From Deltaproteobacteria bacterium (lineage in GTDB: Bacteria > Lernaellota > Lernaellaia > JACKCT01), in assembly GCA_020633895.1 (NCBI GenBank), contig JACKCT010000008.1, forward strand, positions 62,001-126,000: DNA of 64,000 nucleotides, read 5' to 3'. Within the stretch, counting starts at the first letter, position 1, and each line of letters starts with the position of its first letter. A program made the position numbers and the translations under genes. Shown piece by piece: positions 58,869 through 64,000 of this stretch. The notes beneath the pieces are model-generated. The model searched no databases and was not told the DNA's origin. It saw only the letters and a program-made list of their open reading frames with translations.

Positions 58869-61054
58869 GAAATCAAATCCGCTTGGCAAATCAGGTGATC
58901 GTTGCGATAGGCGCGAATGGCGACCGGTCCCATATCCGGGATGCAGTGCACCTCGATGCGCTCGGGCACGGCGCGGTCCACGGTGAACGGCAGGTCGCTG
59001 TTGATTTCCAGGTGCGTCGTGACGACGAGACCGTGCTCGGCCCACCGCATCGACGAGTGGGAGCGCATGCGCACCAGTTCGCGAACGGGCAGAAACAGGT
59101 CGCGCAGCAGATTCGCCGCCGGGTTGAGAAACGCGGCCGCGCTCAGGTTGTCGCTCCATGTCAGGTCGTGATCCTTCGCAAACGGCACACGAGGCAAGCC
59201 CAGGTAAAGTAGTCCCAACAGGCGACGGCTCGCGCCCTCATATTCCAACGCCGTCATGTAGGCGTCGTCGGCGTAGAAGCTCAGGCTCGCCGCCTGTCCC
59301 CGCTTGCGTTTTTCGACAATCTTGCGCGCGCCCAAGGGGTCGATCCGGCTCTCCCATGTTTCCTCGAAACGCTCGGCGCCCCGGGAGACGGCCCACGTCC
59401 ACTCCCGTCCCGGCGCCAGGGTCACGGCGCGGCGGACGTTTTCGTCGGTTGCCAGGGGCACGACTTCCTGCCCCAGGTCGGGCACGCCGTGCGTCACGTA
59501 CTGTTTGCCGTGGCCGTTTTCGACGACGTAATGCAGGAACTCGCCCTTGAGGGTCGGCGCGCCGATCTCCGGCGAAGCCTGCAACTGATAGTGCAAGTGG
59601 GGAATGGGAGAGCGGCCCGAGTTGCCCAGCTTGCCGAGGATTTGCCCGCGCACGACCGGCTGCCCTTCGGCAACGGCGATGGAGCCTTTCTTAAGGTGGC
59701 AGAGCGCCGAGTACACCTGCCCCGAATGCCAGAGGATGACCAGATTGCCCCAATTGTTCGCGGTGTCCACCTCGCCGACCGGGTTATCCTCGATGGCGTC
59801 CACCACCCGCACCACCTTGCCGTCGGCGGGGGCGTAAACCGGCGCGTCGTACGCATAGAAGTCGTCGGGCGTCGTGCCGCCGTTGCGGTGTTTCTTGCCT
59901 TTCTCATCGTCCACTTCGAAGTCCCACGCGTGGGCCCAGGCGCCCTGGTGCGTGTGCTCGCCGTCGGGGCCTTGGGAAATCATCCATCGCCCGCTGACCG
60001 GCAGGTACACCACCGGCACCGCCGGGTCGGGATAACGTTCGTGGCGATAGCGCGCGCGATTCAGGTTCGACTCGGGCGTCTCCCACTCGCCGTTGACCAG
60101 TTCCAGCGCGCCCTTGCCCGTGCGCACCATGACGACGAAGAGCATGAGCTGGGTGGCGAGGATGAACGGCATGGCGAGCACCGGCAGTTGATACGGCCCG
60201 AGCAGCGCCAGCATTCCGGCGGCGAGCATGGCGGCCAGGGCCCCGGCCATGATGCTGTACACGATCGACGAGACCGACAGTACGATGCCCATGCCGCCCA
60301 CCGCCACGGCGGCGAGGATGAAATTGAAGCCGATCAGATGGCTCGACAGGTCGACGGCGCTGCCGCCCATGGCGCTGTAGACGATCCACCCGCCGGCGAA
60401 CCCGAACATGGACAACAGCACCGCCCAGCGGGAGAAGATCAGCAACCCGAGGAAGACCAACAGGCCGGAGGCCACGCTGAGTTGGAAAAACGCGGCGCCC
60501 AGGGAGCGCAGATAGAGTTCCACGCCGGCCGGCAGTAATCCCGCGCCCCAGTGCGTGACGAGGATCGGTTCCAGGGCGAATTCGGCTTCGGAGAATCGTC
60601 GCGTCGCCAACAGCGCCGCCCAGACCGCGAAGACGAACGGGGTGCTCAGAACCGGGACACCGATGTAGCGCGTGGTCAAATAATGCAAGACCGCGCCGAC
60701 GACGACCGAAAAGAAGACGGCCAGCACCAGGAAGCCGACCATCGGCACGGTGAGGTTGTAGTAAAGCCCGATCGCCAGGCCGACCAGCAGACCGTTGAAG
60801 CCGAAGAAGCCCCGGTCGATCAAGTCCTTGGGCTGCCCCAACCAGCGGGCGATCAGATCCGCCGCTATCAAGCCGATGAGGCCGGACAGTCCCTGCAACG
60901 GCGCCAGGAACGTGGCCGCCGCGAAGAGGAAGCCGACCCATGGGCTCTTGGCGAAGTAGACCTGGGCGTAGGGACGCAGGAGCGTCGCGGCGACGCGCTT
61001 GGCTCCCTGCACCCCCGCGCCGGTCCAGGGTTTGTTATCCGACAACGCGAACAT
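58865..61054 (-). CDS. Urea transporter-like membrane domain fused to M23 peptidase
   Basis: Residues 20-320 form a urea-transporter-type bundle of about ten helices with internal duplication (PLQGLSGLIGLIAADLIA, GFFGFNGLLVGLAIGLYYN, SSHLIGFNFILAAVAVGGMGI). Residues about 370-530 are an M23/LytM metallopeptidase: EHTHQGAWAHAWDFEV supplies the first His and Asp, YAPADGKVVRV and LVILWHSGQVYSALCHLKKGS the core, and PHLHYQLQ the final His-x-His. A further domain fills 560-729. M23 enzymes cut peptidoglycan peptides. The join of a channel-like domain and a hydrolase in one chain is the striking point. It overlaps both neighbours. Confidence 0.8.
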   Translation of the reverse strand: MFALSDNKPWTGAGVQGAKRVAATLLRPYAQVYFAKSPWVGFLFAAATFLAPLQGLSGLIGLIAADLIARWLGQPKDLIDRGFFGFNGLLVGLAIGLYYNLTVPMVGFLVLAVFFSVVVGAVLHYLTTRYIGVPVLSTPFVFAVWAALLATRRFSEAEFALEPILVTHWGAGLLPAGVELYLRSLGAAFFQLSVASGLLVFLGLLIFSRWAVLLSMFGFAGGWIVYSAMGGSAVDLSSHLIGFNFILAAVAVGGMGIVLSVSSIVYSIMAGALAAMLAAGMLALLGPYQLPVLAMPFILATQLMLFVVMVRTGKGALELVNGEWETPESNLNRARYRHERYPDPAVPVVYLPVSGRWMISQGPDGEHTHQGAWAHAWDFEVDDEKGKKHRNGGTTPDDFYAYDAPVYAPADGKVVRVVDAIEDNPVGEVDTANNWGNLVILWHSGQVYSALCHLKKGSIAVAEGQPVVRGQILGKLGNSGRSPIPHLHYQLQASPEIGAPTLKGEFLHYVVENGHGKQYVTHGVPDLGQEVVPLATDENVRRAVTLAPGREWTWAVSRGAERFEETWESRIDPLGARKIVEKRKRGQAASLSFYADDAYMTALEYEGASRRLLGLLYLGLPRVPFAKDHDLTWSDNLSAAAFLNPAANLLRDLFLPVRELVRMRSHSSMRWAEHGLVVTTHLEINSDLPFTVDRAVPERIEVHCIPDMGPVAIRAYRNDHLICQADLIS

Positions 61055-62408
61055 GTCGTTTCTCCACGAAACGCTCGGGCAGTTGTTCCGGGCCCTTGAT
61101 GTCGTCCACGCACTCGGCGCGACGAATCACGTCCACCTCGCCCTGCTCGCCGATGAGCACGACCGGCGGACGCAGACGAATGAACTGCATCCATTGGGTG
61201 ACGTTGTACGCCCCGACCGGCCGGATCACCAGCGCGTCCCCCGCGGACAGGGGCGGCAACGACACGGACGGACGGACCACGTCGATATTCATGCACAACG
61301 GACCGTAGATGACCGTATCTTCGGGCATTCCGCCCTTGTCGTGAACCGGCAGGATGTCGTGACGATACCAGAACGAGGTGAACAGCGTATTCACGCCCGC
61401 GTCCACGATCACCGCGCGGCGGCCGTCGGCCAGGCGCTTGTTGCCCACCACGCGAGTGATCATCGTACCCGCGTCGTCGATGAGCGCCCGGCCGGATTCG
61501 ATGAACAGGGTCGGCAACTCGTCGGTCGGGAATCCGGCGCCCAGCAGGGCATCGCAGATGGCGGCGGCGTAGTCGTCGATCGGCGGCGTACTGTCGGTGC
61601 CGGGGGCATACTGCTCGTGGAGCGTCGAACGGGAGGGCAAGCCGCCGCCCAGGTCGATGTAGGAGATGACCTCGCCCGTCTCGCGCTTGATGCGCTTGGC
61701 CAGTTCCGCCAGCTTGCTCGCGGCGCGGCCGTAGGCCTGGGGATCGAGGATGAAGGTGCCGATGTGGCTGTGCAGCCCGGCGATCTTCAGCTTGCCGCCC
61801 GAATGCATCCGCATCACGGCGTTGAAGGCTTCCCCGGCGTCCAGGTTGAAGCCGAAGCGGTCCCAGCGGGGGTAGATCCCCGTGTCCATGTTCACGCGGA
61901 TCGCGACGGGCACCGGCTCGTCGAATTCCTTGGCGACCTGTTCGGCCATGTACAACTCGTCGTAATGATCGATGTGGACATGGGCGCCTTCCTTGAACGC
62001 GCGGCGCAGGGCTTCCTCGGTCTTGAGCGGACCGTTGAACAGGATCTGGTTTCCGGGCACGCCCAGGCGGCGGGCCATGTCGTACTCCATATCCGAGACG
62101 ACTTCGGCCCACGAACCTTCCTGGTGATAGATGCGGCAAATCGCGTCAATGTAGTTCGTCTTGTACGACCAGGCGAACTGCACCTTGGGATAGCGGATGG
62201 AAAACGCCCGATGGGCTTGGCGATAGCGCTCGCGAATGGTGCGTTCGGAGAACACGAACAAGGGCGAGCCGTATTTCTCCATCAGTTCTTCCACCGGCAC
62301 GCCGTCGATGCGCTCCATGGACGCGCGGCGGGTAGGTCGCCCGAATTTCTGGGACAGGCCGCCTTGGTGGCGAATGATTGTCGGTTTTTGGTACGTCGCT
62401 TTGGTCAC
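61035..62408 (-). CDS. PLP-dependent decarboxylase (DapDC/ODC group IV-like)
   Basis: The 457-residue enzyme has an alanine-racemase-type barrel and a beta domain. The PLP Lys lies in FAWSYKTNYIDA (about residue 84), followed by GLHSHIGTFILDP, the GGGLPSR phosphate loop, FIESGRALIDDAG and, in the C-terminal domain, VIYGPLCMNIDVV, which resembles the GPxCxSxD active-site block with Asn for Ser. Family members decarboxylate diaminopimelate, ornithine, arginine or related amino acids; substrate is unknown. About 30 extra residues precede the domain (MTKATYQKPTIIRHQGG). Overlapping ATP-grasp and transporter genes suggest a pathway on a modified amino acid or peptide. Confidence 0.87.
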   Translation of the reverse strand: MTKATYQKPTIIRHQGGLSQKFGRPTRRASMERIDGVPVEELMEKYGSPLFVFSERTIRERYRQAHRAFSIRYPKVQFAWSYKTNYIDAICRIYHQEGSWAEVVSDMEYDMARRLGVPGNQILFNGPLKTEEALRRAFKEGAHVHIDHYDELYMAEQVAKEFDEPVPVAIRVNMDTGIYPRWDRFGFNLDAGEAFNAVMRMHSGGKLKIAGLHSHIGTFILDPQAYGRAASKLAELAKRIKRETGEVISYIDLGGGLPSRSTLHEQYAPGTDSTPPIDDYAAAICDALLGAGFPTDELPTLFIESGRALIDDAGTMITRVVGNKRLADGRRAVIVDAGVNTLFTSFWYRHDILPVHDKGGMPEDTVIYGPLCMNIDVVRPSVSLPPLSAGDALVIRPVGAYNVTQWMQFIRLRPPVVLIGEQGEVDVIRRAECVDDIKGPEQLPERFVEKRHVRVVG

Positions 62409-63466
62409 GGTGACACCTCCGCCGCCCGGTGGATCTCACCGGTCATCTGTAGGGTTTCAAAATCCGAAAGTCGGCAAATTCGATCAAAGGAATGGCGCAG
62501 GAACATCACGCCGGGGGCCGCCGGGTCGAAGGGGGCGAGGCTTTCGCCCATCGCCAACTGCACCGTGGCCCAGGGGAGGTTGCGTCCGGCGCCGACGGTC
62601 AAGTAGACCCAGGCGGGGAAGCGGGGGTTGATTTCCAGCAGGTAGAGCTTGCCGCCCTTGGCGCGCATCACCTCCATCTCGCAGGGGCCGCGCCACTTGA
62701 GCTTGGCCATGGTGTCGCGCACGAAGGCGTCGAGCTTGGCGTCGCGGATGGTGATGCCGCCCCAGGCCTTGCCCTTGTCGGTGAGCTGCATCTTGCGCAT
62801 GGCGACAGATCCGACCAGGCCGCCCTGCCCGTCGCCCAGGGCCGTCACGCAGAACTCCTCGCCGTCCACGTACTCCTGCACGATCACCGGCGCCCCCCAC
62901 TGGGCCCGCACCTGGTAGAAAAGGCGCTCCACGTCCATGCGCGAGTAGGCGATGTGGGCGTCGTAGAACTGGCCCTTGACCATGACGGGATACTTCAGGT
63001 TCTCGTCCAGGTTGGCGAGTTGCGTCGGGCTGGTGACGGTGAAGGTCTCGGGCGTCACGATTTTCAAATCGTTGCGCAACTTGGGAAAGTTCGCCTTGGA
63101 ACGCAGCCCAAGCTGGCCCTCGTCGGGAATGAACATGCGGATGCCCATTTCCCGAAGCTGATCGGCCATGCGCACGTACGCCGGCAGTTCGGCGTCCAGG
63201 CACGGGATGAGCACGTCGATGGGCGTGCGCTCGTGGATGTAGGCCAGGCGCTCGAAGACCGCGGTCATGCCCTGGGAGGGATACGGCATCAGGTAGACTT
63301 CGTCGGCCACCTGATCCATGAAGATCCCCGGGTCCAGCGCGTCGTAGGCCAGGCCCACGATGCGGCAGTCGCCCAGGGCGCCTTCGCGGATCGCCCGGAT
63401 GACCGGGACGCCCGGTCCGGGGTTGTCGGTGGCGTTCAAGCCGGTGACGGCGATGGTCAGGCTCAT
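62405..63466 (-). CDS. ATP-grasp ligase
   Basis: The 353-residue protein has an N-terminal Rossmann-like domain (LTIAVTGLNATDNPGPGVPVIRAIRE) and an ATP-grasp fold of the carbamoyl-phosphate-synthase/ligase type: YPVMVKGQFYDAHI, VIVQEYVDGEEFCVTALGD and metal-binding LYLLEINPRFPAWVY. ATP-grasp enzymes join a carboxylate to an amine or thiol through an acyl phosphate. The ATG at 63466 has GGGAGG six bases ahead. It overlaps the PqqD-like gene upstream and the decarboxylase gene downstream by four bases each. Confidence 0.9.
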   Translation of the reverse strand: MSLTIAVTGLNATDNPGPGVPVIRAIREGALGDCRIVGLAYDALDPGIFMDQVADEVYLMPYPSQGMTAVFERLAYIHERTPIDVLIPCLDAELPAYVRMADQLREMGIRMFIPDEGQLGLRSKANFPKLRNDLKIVTPETFTVTSPTQLANLDENLKYPVMVKGQFYDAHIAYSRMDVERLFYQVRAQWGAPVIVQEYVDGEEFCVTALGDGQGGLVGSVAMRKMQLTDKGKAWGGITIRDAKLDAFVRDTMAKLKWRGPCEMEVMRAKGGKLYLLEINPRFPAWVYLTVGAGRNLPWATVQLAMGESLAPFDPAAPGVMFLRHSFDRICRLSDFETLQMTGEIHRAAEVSP

Positions 63467-63741
63467 TGGACACCTCCCAATTCCTCGGCCTCGTCCTCGA
63501 ACAGCCGCAAATCCGCCAGTCGCAGCAGGAACTGCTCCACATCCCGCTCTGCTTCGGCCACGGTGACGTCGAACGCCTCGATGAGCGCGTCGGGCAGCTC
63601 GTCGGACGGCGTGCCGTCGATCATGCGTCGCAGCAGGTAGGTGCCGGTGGCGTTCAGGCCGTAGGTGGCGCCGTTTCGGGAGTCGAATAGGAATCCGTTG
63701 TCGCTTAAGGCGAGGTGCGCAGTGTTCTTCAAGATGTCCAT
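63463..63741 (-). CDS. PqqD-family peptide-recognition protein
   Basis: The 92-residue protein matches the PqqD fold (RiPP recognition element): LALSDNGFLFDSRNGATYGLNATGTYLLRRMIDGTPSDELPDALIEAFDVTVAEAERDVEQFLLRLADLRLF, a winged-helix with the typical three strands and helices. PqqD domains bind precursor-peptide leaders and present them to modifying enzymes. GGAAGGAG stands before the ATG at 63741. It is the first gene of the operon, coupled to the ATP-grasp gene by an ATGA overlap. No clear precursor peptide gene is seen in the 220 bp upstream. Confidence 0.85.
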   Translation of the reverse strand: MDILKNTAHLALSDNGFLFDSRNGATYGLNATGTYLLRRMIDGTPSDELPDALIEAFDVTVAEAERDVEQFLLRLADLRLFEDEAEELGGVQ

Positions 63742-63819
63742 GGGGCCGCTCCTTCCTCACGATCCGCCGTCAAGGGATCGATTCGTTTCATCGTCACGGG
63801 AAGGACGATAGCCCCGGCC

Positions 63820-63868
63820 TGTAAAGGAGATGTGGAAACGGCGCCGGGAATTGTAAAGGGAATGTAAA
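63820..63868 (-). promoter_or_regulatory. Four TGTAAA-like half-sites on an 11-bp pitch
   Basis: Read on the plus strand, TGTAAA at 63820, TGTGGA at 63831, TGTAAA at 63852 and TGTAAA at 63863 form two 11-bp direct-repeat pairs 21 bp apart. On the minus strand the last TTTACA ends 9 bases before TATCGT, a possible -10 for the PqqD operon, the geometry of class II PhoB/PhoP-type activation. A phosphate- or envelope-stress response regulator is inferred. Confidence 0.55.
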
Positions 63869-63909
63869 ATTTGGTGAAATTCGACCGTTCGCGGCTAAAT
63901 TTCGGCGGC

Positions 63910-63939
63910 TTGCCCGCTTTTCGGCCCGCCGGATATGAT
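63910..63939 (+). promoter_or_regulatory. Candidate promoter of the gene at the window end
   Basis: TTGCCC (63910-63915) and TATGAT (63934-63939) are 18 bases apart; the -10 matches five of six positions. The ATG of the partial gene follows 21 bases later. Confidence 0.45.
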
Positions 63940-63960
63940 GTCGGCAAAGGAGATCTCCCT

Positions 63961-64000
63961 ATGGCCCCCGGCGAGACGGCAAATTCCGATGCCCCCATGC
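63961..64000 (+). CDS. Start of an unidentified gene, cut by the window end
   Basis: An ATG at 63961 follows AAAGGAG at an eight-base spacing and a plausible promoter. Only 13 codons (MAPGETANSDAPM) are visible, so nothing can be said of the product. It is divergent from the PqqD operon and may share its regulatory sites. Confidence 0.5.
   Translation, partial: MAPGETANSDAPM

Noticed and set aside
63729-63998. 89-codon minus-strand frame upstream of the PqqD-like gene, considered as a precursor peptide
   Set aside because: It runs through the TGTAAA repeats and the ribosome binding site of the PqqD-like gene and has no ribosome binding site of its own.

Overview
The window is 64 kb of GC-rich, densely packed chromosome from a Gram-negative bacterium (RlpA, TolC/RND efflux, an outer-membrane beta-barrel and lipoproteins are all present). 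Gene content and style point to a deltaproteobacteria-like lineage (Myxococcota, Desulfobacterota or a candidate phylum near them): aspartate-rich lipoprotein linkers, cysteine-repeat lipoproteins, an rpsA-sppA-ihfB order and a group 3b-type hydrogenase. This placement is inference. No rRNA, tRNA, CRISPR array or insertion sequence was recognised.

Layout. 1-6.9 kb (+): rpsA, sppA, ihfB, a phosphodiesterase, a HIT hydrolase, a LapA-like membrane protein, a TPR-SPOR protein and an FGE-fold lipoprotein. 7-13.8 kb: a glycosidase-like protein of unknown role, rlpA, a PgpH-type HD phosphohydrolase, a membrane protein and an SGNH hydrolase. 13.8-20.6 kb (-): a biosynthetic-looking operon of three B12-type radical SAM proteins, a flavin-dependent halogenase-like enzyme and a SRPBCC protein. 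It is preceded by a proline-rich 22-residue ORF with a strong ribosome binding site. 20.6-26.7 kb: three large GT-C/YfhO-like membrane proteins.

26.8-37.2 kb (+): a complete cytosolic NAD(P)-linked [NiFe]-hydrogenase with its whole maturation set (protease-HypF fusion, HypC, D, E, A, B) in one run of mostly overlapping genes, behind an FNR-like palindrome. A histidine kinase and a receiver-only response regulator follow directly. 39.1-45.5 kb (+): a Cus-type heavy-metal efflux system with a Cys/His-rich small protein at its head. 45.5-49.8 kb: a glycosyltransferase, then an ehuBCDA-like ectoine/amino-acid ABC importer.

49.8-52.2 kb (-): lexA with a probable self-operator, and a cassette of five small membrane or envelope-stress proteins. 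52.5-57.4 kb: a secreted intradiol dioxygenase, a large MscS-type channel, a Cys-rich lipoprotein and a TPR protein. 57.4-63.7 kb (-): a tightly coupled operon of PqqD-like protein, ATP-grasp ligase, PLP decarboxylase, a urea transporter-M23 peptidase fusion and a YaiO-like outer-membrane protein. Four TGTAAA-like half-sites on an 11-bp pitch stand in front of it, and a closely similar site lies in the lexA/dioxygenase intergenic region. The two best candidates for undescribed biology are this PqqD/ATP-grasp operon and the radical SAM/halogenase operon.
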